Shown: positions 46,017-54,720 of the stretch, piece after piece
Position numbering within the stretch: the first letter of the stretch is position 1
How the letters are laid out: each line of letters begins with the position of its first letter
Assembly: GCF_947500325.1 (NCBI RefSeq)
Contig: NZ_CANMRQ010000002.1
Coordinates: forward strand, 124,001 to 188,000
Source of the DNA: an uncultured Lacinutrix sp.
GTDB lineage: Bacteria > Bacteroidota > Bacteroidia > Flavobacteriales > Flavobacteriaceae
Length of the DNA: 64,000 bases
Direction of reading: 5' to 3'
The notes under the pieces: generated by a model
Told to the model about the DNA's origin: nothing
Databases searched by the model: none
Seen by the model: the letters and a program-made list of their open reading frames with translations, nothing else
Translations under genes and position numbers: made by a program

Positions 46017-46451
46017 ATGATTATTGACGCAATCAAAGAAAGTTGGAGTTGGACTAATCAAATTCCAAAAAGAATTATAGATATAAATGATTTTGGAAAT
46101 ATTATCTTTCTATCAGAAGAAGGGTGGATATGTAGAATCTGCCCTGAGGAATTAGAATTTTCAGTCATATCTAGTGATTTAACGGAATATGAAATTTTAA
46201 AAAAAGATAAAGATTTTGTTGAAGACTGGGAAATGAAAACTTTAGTAGATTTCTCAAAAGATTATTTAGGAGAATTAAAAGAAGAAGAAAAATTTTGTCT
46301 AAAACTAGCAGGAGTATTAGGTGGAAAATATGAGGCTGAAAACTTAGGTAAGATATCTTTTTTAGAATTAATTTCATTTAGTGGAGATTTAGCAAGACAA
46401 ATTAAAGATTTGCCAGATGGAGCAAAATTTGAATTGAAAGTAGAAGATTAA
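46017..46451 (+). CDS. Tdi1/DUF1851-type immunity-like protein, orphan
   Basis: This 144-residue cytoplasmic protein matches the DUF1851 pattern used in T6SS immunity protein Tdi1. It has an N-terminal KNFG/DINDFGNIIFLSEEG module, WICRICPEELEF, and a C-terminal LAGVLGGKY... ISFSGDLARQIKDLPDG segment. It has no signal peptide. No toxin gene lies beside it: radA is upstream and ileS downstream. The family assignment is from motif recognition and is moderately sure. Immunity function is inferred from the family only; many orphans of this family have unknown roles. Confidence 0.65.
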   Translation: MIIDAIKESWSWTNQIPKRIIDINDFGNIIFLSEEGWICRICPEELEFSVISSDLTEYEILKKDKDFVEDWEMKTLVDFSKDYLGELKEEEKFCLKLAGVLGGKYEAENLGKISFLELISFSGDLARQIKDLPDGAKFELKVED

Positions 46452-46526
46452 CCATTTCCGCCCAATAAACCTCACTTTTTTCTCAAAATTCCTTAATTTC
46501 GCATTTCTTATAAGAAATTAGAAAAA

Positions 46527-49500
46527 ATGAGCGCAGGATTCCCTGAATATAAAGGACTTAACTTACCAAACGTAGCAGAAGAAATTCTTAAGTATTGGCA
46601 AGACAATGATATCTTCGAAAAGAGTGTAACTACTAGAGAAAATGCAGAACCATATGTGTTTTTTGAAGGACCACCAAGTGCAAATGGTTTACCAGGTGTA
46701 CACCACGTTTTAGCACGTGCTATAAAAGATATTTTTCCACGTTATAAAACTATGAAAGGCTTTCAAGTAAAGCGTAAAGCTGGATGGGATACACATGGAT
46801 TACCAATTGAACTTGGTGTAGAAAAAGAATTAGGGATTACCAAAGAAGATATTGGTAAAACCATTTCTGTAGAAGATTATAATGCAGCTTGCCGTAAAGC
46901 AGTAATGCGTTATACTGATATTTGGAATAATCTGACTCAAAAAATGGGATACTGGGTAGATATGGACGATCCATATATTACCTATGAACCAAAATACATG
47001 GAAAGTGTTTGGTGGCTGTTAAAAGAAATCTATACTAAAAACTTAATGTATAAAGGCTATACGATTCAGCCTTACTCTCCAAAAGCAGGAACAGGATTGA
47101 GTTCACATGAAGTTAATCAACCTGGAGCATATCAAGATGTAACAGATACAACAGTGGTAGCTCAGTTTAAAGCGTTAAACGAAACATTGCCAGATTTTTT
47201 ACAAAATGAAGGCGATATTCATTTTATAGCTTGGACTACAACACCTTGGACGTTACCTAGTAATACCGCATTAACAGTTGGACCAAAAATAGATTACGTA
47301 TTAGTAGAAACATATAATCAATATACATTCAAGCCTATGAATGTGATTTTGGCAAAAGCTTTAGTAAATAAGCAATTTGATGGTAAGTTTAATAAAGTAG
47401 AAACCAAGCCAGAATTATTGGAATATAAAGATGGTGATAAGAAAGTTCCATTTTACATTGTAAAAGAATTTAAAGGGAAAGACCTTGTAGGTATTAAATA
47501 CGAACAATTATTACCGTATGCTTTACCTAATGATAATCCAGAAAATGCTTTTAGAGTTATTTCTGGAGATTTTGTAACAACAGAAGATGGTACAGGAATT
47601 GTACATACGGCACCAACATTTGGTGCAGATGATGCTTTGGTTGCAAAGCAAGCAATGCCAGAAGTGCCACCATTACTGGTAAAAGACGATAATGGTAATT
47701 TGGTGCCACTTGTTGATTTGCAAGGTCGTTTTAGATTAGAAGTTAAAGATGATATATATGGTTTTGCAGGAGAATATGTGAAAGCTGAATATTTGAAAGA
47801 AGAAGAGGAAGCGATAGAACTAGTCAAGCAAAAAGAAAGTTTAAAGTCAGTTATTGCTGATTTAAAAAAATATCTAAGTGTAGACGAAAGGTTAGCTCTT
47901 AAATTAAAAAATGAAAACAAAGCTTTTAAGGTTGAAAAATATAAGCACAACTATCCACATTGTTGGCGAACAGATAAACCAATTTTATACTATCCATTAG
48001 ATTCTTGGTTTATTAAAATTACAGACGTTAAAGGTCGTATGCACGAGTTAAATACTACTATTAATTGGAAACCAAAATCTACTGGAACTGGTCGTTTTGG
48101 TAATTGGTTAGCAAATGCAAACGATTGGAATTTATCGCGTTCACGTTATTGGGGAATCCCATTACCAATTTGGAGAACAGAAGATGGTAAGGAGGAAATA
48201 TGTATAGGTTCAGTTGAAGAACTAAAAGCTGAAATGGCTAAAGCAGTTTCGGCAGGTATTTTAGCTGAAGATATTTTTGCAGATTTTGAAGTCGGAAACA
48301 ATTCCGAAGAGAACTATGCAAAGCTAGATTTGCACAAGAATATTGTTGATGAGATTGTGTTAGTATCTCCAAATGGACAACCAATGAAGCGTGAAGCAGA
48401 TTTAATAGATGTTTGGTTCGATTCTGGTTCTATGCCATATGCACAATGGCATTACCCATTTGAAAACAAAGAATTAATTGACGATAAAAAGGCATATCCT
48501 GCAGATTTTATTGCAGAAGGTGTTGACCAAACCAGAGGTTGGTTTTATACATTACATGCTATTGGGACTATGGTTTTCGACTCGGTAGCCTATAAAAATG
48601 TAGTGTCTAATGGCTTAGTATTAGATAAAAACGGACAGAAAATGTCTAAACGTTTAGGTAATGCTACAGATCCATTTGAAACCTTAGATACTTATGGAGC
48701 AGATGCCACACGTTGGTATATGATTGCTAATGCAAACCCTTGGGACAATTTAAAATTTGATTTAGATGGTATAGAAGAGGTGAAACGTAAGTTCTTTGGA
48801 ACATTATACAACACGTATTCATTCTTTCAATTATATGCTAATTTAGATAAGTTTACTTATGCAGAAAAAAATATTGCTTTAGATCAAAGACCAGAGATTG
48901 ATAGGTGGATCTTATCAGAATTACATACATTAATTCAAAAAGTAGATGAGTATTATGCAGAGTATGAGCCAACAAAAGCGGCACGTGCAATTTCTAATTT
49001 TACACAAGACTATTTAAGTAATTGGTTTGTACGTTTAAGTAGAAGACGTTTCTGGAAAGGTGATTATCAACAAGATAAAATTTCTGCATATCAAACATTA
49101 TATACATGTATGTTAACCATATCAAAATTGGGAGCTCCAATAGCACCATTTTTTATGGATAAACTTTACTTAGACTTAACAAAAACAACACAAACAGAAC
49201 AGTTTGAAAGTGTACATTTGGCAGAGTTTCCTAATGCAGATCTAAATTATATAGATAAGTCTTTAGAGAGAAAAATGGAGAATGCTCAAACAATATCATC
49301 GTTAGTATTATCGTTAAGAGCAAAAGAAAAGATAAAAGTACGTCAGCCATTACAGAAAATAATGATACCTGTAGATTCTGTTGAACTTAAAGAAGAGATA
49401 CAAGCAGTAGAGAATTTGATTAAAAGTGAGGTAAATATCAAAGAAATAGAGTTATTAGAAGATGCTTCAGATATCTTGGTAAAGCAGATTAAGCCTAACT

Positions 49501-50003
49501 TTAAGGCATTAGGGCCACGTTTTGGTAAGGATATGAAGCTGATTGCTAGTGAGATACAGAAATTTGATTCTGAGGATATTAAAAAAGTTGAACAAAATGG
49601 GGTTATAGATGTCGATTGTAATGGAAAAATTATTACTTTAGAACTCGGTGATGTTGAAATTACATCTCAAGACATCGAAGGATGGCTTGTTGCAAATGAA
49701 GGCTCTATTACTGTTGCATTAGATGTTACTATTTCTGAAAAATTACGTGAAGAAGGGATTGCTCGTGAGCTCGTAAATCGTATTCAAAACTTACGTAAAG
49801 ATTCAGGGTTTGAAGTAACAGATAGAATTAGTGTGCAACTACAAAAAGATGATTTAATTACGCAAGCTGTTAAAACGAATTTAGAATATATCAAGGCAGA
49901 AACATTAACAGATAGTCTTGAAATTGTTGATCAAATAGATAATGGTATAGAAGTTGTGTTCGATATAATAAATACCAAATTAGCTATTAAAAAACACGCA
50001 TAA
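46527..50003 (+). CDS. ileS: Isoleucine-tRNA ligase, long (type II-like) form
   Basis: This 1158-residue class I synthetase charges tRNA-Ile. The HIGH equivalent is PGVHH at residues 56-60 (after GPPSANG) and the KMSKS loop is K705-M-S-K-R. The editing domain holds TTTPWTLPSNTAL. The length and the GVHH form of the motif are those of the eukaryote-like type II enzymes of Bacteroidota, a class known for low mupirocin sensitivity. It stands two bases before the DksA-like gene, and lspA follows. Confidence 0.97.
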   Translation: MSAGFPEYKGLNLPNVAEEILKYWQDNDIFEKSVTTRENAEPYVFFEGPPSANGLPGVHHVLARAIKDIFPRYKTMKGFQVKRKAGWDTHGLPIELGVEKELGITKEDIGKTISVEDYNAACRKAVMRYTDIWNNLTQKMGYWVDMDDPYITYEPKYMESVWWLLKEIYTKNLMYKGYTIQPYSPKAGTGLSSHEVNQPGAYQDVTDTTVVAQFKALNETLPDFLQNEGDIHFIAWTTTPWTLPSNTALTVGPKIDYVLVETYNQYTFKPMNVILAKALVNKQFDGKFNKVETKPELLEYKDGDKKVPFYIVKEFKGKDLVGIKYEQLLPYALPNDNPENAFRVISGDFVTTEDGTGIVHTAPTFGADDALVAKQAMPEVPPLLVKDDNGNLVPLVDLQGRFRLEVKDDIYGFAGEYVKAEYLKEEEEAIELVKQKESLKSVIADLKKYLSVDERLALKLKNENKAFKVEKYKHNYPHCWRTDKPILYYPLDSWFIKITDVKGRMHELNTTINWKPKSTGTGRFGNWLANANDWNLSRSRYWGIPLPIWRTEDGKEEICIGSVEELKAEMAKAVSAGILAEDIFADFEVGNNSEENYAKLDLHKNIVDEIVLVSPNGQPMKREADLIDVWFDSGSMPYAQWHYPFENKELIDDKKAYPADFIAEGVDQTRGWFYTLHAIGTMVFDSVAYKNVVSNGLVLDKNGQKMSKRLGNATDPFETLDTYGADATRWYMIANANPWDNLKFDLDGIEEVKRKFFGTLYNTYSFFQLYANLDKFTYAEKNIALDQRPEIDRWILSELHTLIQKVDEYYAEYEPTKAARAISNFTQDYLSNWFVRLSRRRFWKGDYQQDKISAYQTLYTCMLTISKLGAPIAPFFMDKLYLDLTKTTQTEQFESVHLAEFPNADLNYIDKSLERKMENAQTISSLVLSLRAKEKIKVRQPLQKIMIPVDSVELKEEIQAVENLIKSEVNIKEIELLEDASDILVKQIKPNFKALGPRFGKDMKLIASEIQKFDSEDIKKVEQNGVIDVDCNGKIITLELGDVEITSQDIEGWLVANEGSITVALDVTISEKLREEGIARELVNRIQNLRKDSGFEVTDRISVQLQKDDLITQAVKTNLEYIKAETLTDSLEIVDQIDNGIEVVFDIINTKLAIKKHA

Positions 50004-50004
50004 T

Positions 50005-50388
50005 ATGTCAGTAGAAAACACAGTAAGATATTCAGATAAAGAATTAGCTCAATTCAAATCAATAATATTAGAAAAAATAGAAAGCGCTCAACACGATTTA
50101 GAGTTAATAAAAAGTGCTTATATGAATGATCATAATAATGGGACCGAAGATACTTCTCCTCAATTTAAAGCATTTGACGAAGGTAGTGCGGTAATGAGTA
50201 AAGAATCTAACTCGCAATTAGCAATTAGGCAAGAAAAATTTATTCGAGATCTAAAAAATGCATTAATTAGAGTTGAAAATAAAACATATGGAGTATGTCG
50301 TGTCACAGGGAAATTAATTAATCCTAAACGATTAGAATTAGTACCTCATGCTACATTAAGTATTGAGGCTAAAAATATGCAGAAATAA
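50005..50388 (+). CDS. TraR/DksA-family protein with degenerate zinc finger
   Basis: This 127-residue protein has a long coiled N-terminus (~10-90, with EDTSPQFKAFDEGS) and a C-terminal YGVCRVTGKLINPKRLELVPHA region that aligns with the DksA zinc finger. Only one cysteine remains where four are expected, so it is unlikely to bind zinc in the classic way. DksA family members bind RNA polymerase. Flavobacterial relatives share the loss. It is part of the ileS operon and is followed by a strong terminator. Confidence 0.88.
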   Translation: MSVENTVRYSDKELAQFKSIILEKIESAQHDLELIKSAYMNDHNNGTEDTSPQFKAFDEGSAVMSKESNSQLAIRQEKFIRDLKNALIRVENKTYGVCRVTGKLINPKRLELVPHATLSIEAKNMQK

Positions 50389-50410
50389 TATTTTCACTAT
50401 TTTTAAAAAA

Positions 50411-50450
50411 TAACAAACGCTTCAATTTTTATTGAAGCGTTTGTTATTTT
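50411..50450 (+). terminator. Terminator after the DksA-like gene
   Basis: A perfect stem, AACAAACGCTTCAAT with ATTGAAGCGTTTGTT, is followed by TATTTT. It separates the ileS-dksA-like unit from lspA. Confidence 0.85.
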
Positions 50451-50509
50451 CAAATATATTAAACAACTTTTGTATTTGTTTTAGCGTTATTTAAACTGAA
50501 AAATAATTC

Positions 50510-50517
50510 TATTTTTG
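50510..50517 (+). promoter_or_regulatory. lspA -7 box (TATTTTTG)
   Basis: TATTTTTG matches TAnnTTTG, 15 bases before the lspA ATG at 50533, just after the upstream terminator. lspA therefore has its own promoter. Confidence 0.5.
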
Positions 50518-50532
50518 TTTGAAATATATTCT

Positions 50533-51150
50533 ATGTCTCTAAAAAAAGCGTCATTATTTATAATTGTTATTTTACTAATCGATCAGATTAGTAAAATTTA
50601 TGTTAAAACTCATTTCCAGTTGCATGATTCTGTTACTGTTTTTAGTTGGTTTAAAATATACTTTGTTGAAAATGATGGCATGGCTTGGGGAACTAAACTA
50701 AGTGATATTATCCCATTTATAAGTGATAGAACAGCAAAGTTTAGTTTAACGCTTTTTAGAGTTATTGCCATTTTTGGTATAGGGTATTGGTTGGTGTCTT
50801 CAATTAAAAAAGAAGCCTCAAAAGTACTGGTTTTAGCTTTAGTGTTTATATTTTCTGGTGCTATGGGGAATATTATAGATTCAGTTTTTTATGGTATTTC
50901 ATTTAGCGATAGTTATGGGCAAGTAGCCCAGTTTTTGCCTAAAGATGGTGGTTATGATAGTATGCTGTACGGTAATGTTGTAGACATGTTATACTTACCA
51001 ATATGGCAAGGTAATTTGCCAGAATGGATGCCTTTTTATGGCGGTAAAAACTTTGTGTTTTTTGAGCCAGTTTTTAATATTGCAGATGTTGCAATAAGTA
51101 TAGGCTTTGGGATTTTAATTTTCTTTAATAAGAAAGCGTTTCCTAAATAA
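50533..51150 (+). CDS. lspA: Signal peptidase II
   Basis: With the ATG at 50533 the protein has 205 residues; a TTG at 50515 would add six residues that do not fit the family. Lipoprotein signal peptidase cleaves prolipoproteins in the inner membrane. Four helices and the two catalytic aspartates are visible in NVVDML and FNIADVAISIG, with VENDGMAWG and GAMGNIID conserved. It has an insert typical of Bacteroidota. The window encodes several lipoproteins that would need it. Confidence 0.95.
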   Translation: MSLKKASLFIIVILLIDQISKIYVKTHFQLHDSVTVFSWFKIYFVENDGMAWGTKLSDIIPFISDRTAKFSLTLFRVIAIFGIGYWLVSSIKKEASKVLVLALVFIFSGAMGNIIDSVFYGISFSDSYGQVAQFLPKDGGYDSMLYGNVVDMLYLPIWQGNLPEWMPFYGGKNFVFFEPVFNIADVAISIGFGILIFFNKKAFPK

Positions 51151-51162
51151 TAAGAAACGCTT
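51134..51162 (+). terminator. Weak hairpin across the lspA stop codon
   Basis: AAGCGTTTC pairs with GAAACGCTT around an 11-base loop that contains the TAA. There is no clear T-run after it, so its role as a terminator is doubtful. Confidence 0.35.
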
Positions 51163-51196
51163 AATGCTTATAATAGTAGATTATTGTGATTGTAGG

Positions 51197-51610
51197 TTAT
51201 GCGGTTTTAGTAAAGATGCTTTCTAGTTCAGATATATTTACTGGTTTTATTAGATAGTCTTCCACACTTGATAATGATTTTGCACGATTAATATCTAATG
51301 GGTTTATAGAAGAGCTAACGACATATAGTGTAATTGCTTTATCTAACTTATTTTTAATTTTAGTAAAACGTTCTAAAAATTCCCATCCATCCATTACTGG
51401 CATATTTAAATCTAAGAAAATAATTTCAGGAATTTGTTCAGCTTCTAAATTTTGGAGTATAGCTTCAAAATATTCTATACTTTGTTTACCATCACTAAAA
51501 ACTAGTAAATTTTCACAAAGCTTTTTAGTCTCAATTATTTTTTTAACTAGATTAACATATACGCTATCATCATCTATAATGCATGCTAGTTCAACAGTTG
51601 AAGTTTTCAT
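51197..51610 (-). CDS. Single-domain response regulator (receiver only)
   Basis: This 137-residue protein is one REC domain: acidic pocket IIDDDS (12-17), phosphoacceptor D67 in IIFLDLNMP, and lysine in DYLIKPV near the end. It has no output domain, so it must act by phosphotransfer or protein contact. It lies 24 bases downstream of the histidine kinase gene and is probably co-transcribed with it. Confidence 0.92.
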   Translation of the reverse strand: MKTSTVELACIIDDDSVYVNLVKKIIETKKLCENLLVFSDGKQSIEYFEAILQNLEAEQIPEIIFLDLNMPVMDGWEFLERFTKIKNKLDKAITLYVVSSSINPLDINRAKSLSSVEDYLIKPVNISELESIFTKTA

Positions 51611-51634
51611 ATTATGGTTAGGGTAGATTGATTA

Positions 51635-53080
51635 TTAGAATTGTATTTTAAATGTTGTTCCTTTGTTTACCTCACTTTCTACAAAAATTTGACCGCCTAA
51701 GGATTCAATTTGGTTTTTTGTGATAAATAATCCAATACCTACAGCATCTTTATTATAATGAAAGGTTTTATACATACCAAATAGTTTTTTTCCAAACTTA
51801 TCCATGTCAATACCAATACCATTATCACTAACTTCAAGATACGTTTTTTTATCTTTTATATAAGTTTTAATTGATATTACAGGGTCGCGCTCTGGATGTT
51901 TATATTTAATTGCATTGGTTAACAAATTTAAAACAATACTTTCCATATATGCAGGAATATATGGTAAACATTTTACCTGAGAGAAATCTACATTTATAGT
52001 AGCATTACTTTCCCTTATAATTCTACTTATTGATTTTTTAACAGTAGCCATAGTCATTTCAAGACAAACTTCAACTCTGTTTTGATCTGTTTGGGTTTGG
52101 ATTGTTACAACTTCATTTAAATGGCTTATAGTTGAATTTAAACTTTCAGAAATATCTTTAATACTAGTGATTAGTTCAAGTTTTTCTTCTATAGAATTTA
52201 CATCATCAATAAGTTGAGTGATTAAAGATAAATTACTTGAATGAGATCTTAAATTATGAGATACTATATGCGCAAAATTAAAAAGCCTAGAGTTTTGCGA
52301 AGCAATAATATCAGATGTTTTTTGAAGCGTAATGGCTTTAGATTTTTCTTCGTCTATATCTTGGAATACGCCACGTATACCAATAATTTCATTGTCGTCA
52401 TTGTATACAGCTTTACCAATAGCTTTTGCCCAAAACTCTCTACCTTTTGATGTTAGCATTTTAATTTCTGTATCAAAAGGATTGCCAGCCATTGCACATT
52501 TAAAAAAGCAATCTGCTGCTAATTGTTGATGGTCTTCCGCATAGTATTGAGAAGAGTCTTTTAAGGAAGGAGTATAATCTTCAGGATATTCTAAAATCTT
52601 TTTTGTTTGGTCATCCCAATAGCTTTTTTGCTTTTTAAAATCTACATACCAACTACCAGTGGAGGTCATTTCTGCGCTTTCTTGGTAGTAAAAATTGTCT
52701 TTTTTTACTTTTTTATTTGTTATATATTTTTTCTCATTAAAAAATATAACTTTTGAATCGCCGTGAACATTAACAGGTAGGTTATCATTGGTAATACAAA
52801 TGAATTCTTTGTACTCTCCATTTTTACATTTAATAGATATTTCTTGTTTAAAGTCTAAATAGTGTCTTACTAAATTAAAAAAATTATCTCTAAAAGCATC
52901 TCTTTGATCTGGATGAATAAGATCATTTAGAAAATAATCTAGTTTAATTTCTACATCATCAGGGTTATAGCCTAACTTCTTTATAAAGGCAGCAGACCAG
53001 TTACTGGTATTGTCATATAGTTCCCAATAGCCAATATCTATATCGTTGATTACGTTTTTAAATAGTGTGTTCTTTATCAT
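51635..53080 (-). CDS. PAS-domain sensor histidine kinase
   Basis: This 481-residue cytoplasmic kinase has a PAS fold at ~10-110 (GYWELYDNTSNWS), a second at ~130-250 (TGSWYVDFKKQKSYWDD, GIRGVFQDIDEEK) and no transmembrane segment. The H-box is HIVSHNLRSH near residue 275. The ATPase has N-box LLTNAIKYKHPE, G1 SDNGIGID and G2 GIGLFITK. It likely phosphorylates the receiver-only protein downstream. Two 21-bp direct repeats lie in its upstream region. Confidence 0.92.
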   Translation of the reverse strand: MIKNTLFKNVINDIDIGYWELYDNTSNWSAAFIKKLGYNPDDVEIKLDYFLNDLIHPDQRDAFRDNFFNLVRHYLDFKQEISIKCKNGEYKEFICITNDNLPVNVHGDSKVIFFNEKKYITNKKVKKDNFYYQESAEMTSTGSWYVDFKKQKSYWDDQTKKILEYPEDYTPSLKDSSQYYAEDHQQLAADCFFKCAMAGNPFDTEIKMLTSKGREFWAKAIGKAVYNDDNEIIGIRGVFQDIDEEKSKAITLQKTSDIIASQNSRLFNFAHIVSHNLRSHSSNLSLITQLIDDVNSIEEKLELITSIKDISESLNSTISHLNEVVTIQTQTDQNRVEVCLEMTMATVKKSISRIIRESNATINVDFSQVKCLPYIPAYMESIVLNLLTNAIKYKHPERDPVISIKTYIKDKKTYLEVSDNGIGIDMDKFGKKLFGMYKTFHYNKDAVGIGLFITKNQIESLGGQIFVESEVNKGTTFKIQF

Positions 53081-53120
53081 TCTGTAACAGCGGTAATTTG
53101 GGGTTTGAATTTCAAATATA

Positions 53121-53163
53121 ATAAAAATTACATTTAAACGATAAAAAATTACATTTAATCGAT
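53121..53163 (-). promoter_or_regulatory. Two 21-bp direct repeats upstream of the histidine kinase
   Basis: On the minus strand ATCGATTAAATGTAATTTTT is followed 21 bp later by ATCGTTTAAATGTAATTTTT. They lie 41-83 bases before the kinase ATG at 53080. The spacing is two helical turns, as in LytTR-type direct-repeat sites. The first copy resembles the TCGATTAAA boxes at 2660 and 12959. Confidence 0.5.
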
Positions 53164-53173
53164 GAAATGAAGT

Positions 53174-53737
53174 TTAGAACTTATAAATTTTGTATGGGGT
53201 AATACAGAGATCAAGAGCTATATCTGTAGGATAGACATCTTTAATCTCATTTTCAGGCTCATAAAAAGAAAGGCCGATTTTTAAGGTGCTAGAATTACAA
53301 TTAGCTAGAAAATTATCGTAAAAGCCTTTTCCGTAACCTATTCGATTGCCTTTTTTATCGTATGCTAATAAAGGAACAAAGACAATATCTATTTTTGAGT
53401 CTTCTATAGGAATACCATCAACAGGTTCAGGGATATTATATTCATTCAGTTTTATTTTTACAGAGTCAGTAAGTAAAAAATTTTGCAGAGTAAAGGTTGT
53501 GAAATCACTTTTTGGAATTACAATGTTCTTGTCTTTTCCAGATAGAATATTTAATATATAATCTGTATTGATTTCTTTTTGCTTTTCAATAGAAAGAAAA
53601 AGATGATAAAAATTAAAGTTCCAAATATCTACTTGTAATAGTTGATTAGCAATAGCCATACTTAACGAATCAATATCTTCATTAGATAATGAATCACGAA
53701 GCATTTTGTATTTTTTTCGTAATTGAGCTTTTGTCAT
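53174..53737 (-). CDS. 5-formyltetrahydrofolate cyclo-ligase
   Basis: This 187-residue enzyme converts 5-formyl-THF to 5,10-methenyl-THF with ATP. Family motifs are the N-terminal KAQLRKKYKMLR, FVPLLAYDKKGNRIGYGKGFYDNFL and a final region with DLCITP. Length is normal. It is the last gene of a minus-strand run with the aspartoacylase-family gene and rimK. Confidence 0.94.
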   Translation of the reverse strand: MTKAQLRKKYKMLRDSLSNEDIDSLSMAIANQLLQVDIWNFNFYHLFLSIEKQKEINTDYILNILSGKDKNIVIPKSDFTTFTLQNFLLTDSVKIKLNEYNIPEPVDGIPIEDSKIDIVFVPLLAYDKKGNRIGYGKGFYDNFLANCNSSTLKIGLSFYEPENEIKDVYPTDIALDLCITPYKIYKF

Positions 53738-53748
53738 TTTTAAATTTA

Positions 53749-54720
53749 TTAAGCCAATTTTGTTGAAATATGAAATAAAGCATCACCTTGATATACTATT
53801 GGTGATTCGTTTACATTTATGATAAAGCCATCATTACTTGCTTTTACAAAATGATTGAATTTGCCATAAGGATCGGTTATGTTTCCTATGGTTTGTCCTT
53901 TTTCTACCTTTTCATTAATAATAATAGAAGGTTTAAACATTCCAGAAAAGTTGGCTCGAATCCATTTACTTTCCGCTATAAAAACACATCTTTTTTTAGG
54001 CTCCGAAACATTAAATTTACTAGATAACATTCCATAATGATTAAGAATGCGTTTAGCACCATTAACACCTGTGTTAGTAACATTTTTATCTATATGAAAA
54101 GACTTTCCGCCTTCAAATAATAAAATGGGAATACCCATAGTATTACATGCGCTTCTAAACGTTTTTTTAGAGTTTTTAGAATAAAGAACAAAAGGTGCTC
54201 CAAAAATTTCGGCAGCAATATCAAAATCTTCATTGCCTTTTGCTATTCTAATTTGTGGAGCGTTAAAACGTAACGCGCCTCCAGTATGAAAGTCAAGAAC
54301 AAAATCGGCATGAGGAACAACTTCGGTAATTAATTGATTTGCCACTCTACTGGCTAAAGAACCTCCTTTGCTTCCGGGAAATACACGATTTAAATCACGT
54401 CCATCTGGAAACTCTCGTTCCATATTGATGAAGCCAAAAATATTTAGCACTGGAATACAAATCGTAGTTCCTCTTTTGGGTTTGTTAATCCCTTTTGCTA
54501 TAATCTGCCTTACAATTTCTACACCATTAACTTCGTCTCCATGAATACCAGCAGTAAATAGCATAGTAGGTCCAGGTTTTTTTGAACGTTCAATAATAAC
54601 GGGAACGTCAACTGGTGTGTGAGTGTGTAGTTTTGCTAGATTAAAGCTTACTTCTTTGCTTTCGCCAAGTTTTATAGTTTCACCTAAAATATGTAAATCG
54701 TTTTTATTTTTTGTCAGCAT
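53749..54720 (-). CDS. Succinylglutamate desuccinylase/aspartoacylase-family zinc hydrolase
   Basis: This 323-residue protein has the M14-like zinc site of the family: H and E in AGIHGDEVNG (~59-66) and the third ligand in FVLDFHTGG (~140). NRVFPG and a C-terminal lipoyl-like beta domain (FVKASNDGFIINVN) complete the fold. It abuts rimK (ATG directly after the TAA), a common pairing in marine bacteria, so it probably acts on glutamyl-modified substrates. This link is inference from context. Confidence 0.9.
   Translation of the reverse strand: MLTKNKNDLHILGETIKLGESKEVSFNLAKLHTHTPVDVPVIIERSKKPGPTMLFTAGIHGDEVNGVEIVRQIIAKGINKPKRGTTICIPVLNIFGFINMEREFPDGRDLNRVFPGSKGGSLASRVANQLITEVVPHADFVLDFHTGGALRFNAPQIRIAKGNEDFDIAAEIFGAPFVLYSKNSKKTFRSACNTMGIPILLFEGGKSFHIDKNVTNTGVNGAKRILNHYGMLSSKFNVSEPKKRCVFIAESKWIRANFSGMFKPSIIINEKVEKGQTIGNITDPYGKFNHFVKASNDGFIINVNESPIVYQGDALFHISTKLA

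Noticed and set aside
46171-46377. Leucine-rich minus-strand frame inside the Tdi1-like gene, considered as a toxin partner
   Set aside because: It is antisense to the coding frame and its leucine runs arise from AAA/AAG-rich codons read backwards.
43503-46451. Toxin-immunity island made of the esterase-fold gene, radA and the Tdi1-like gene
   Set aside because: radA is a housekeeping gene, the esterase-fold protein has an ordinary signal peptide and no toxin domain, and no secretion components are present.
47453-47950. 165-residue minus-strand frame inside ileS
   Set aside because: It is serine- and phenylalanine-rich antisense translation of ileS with no motif or promoter.
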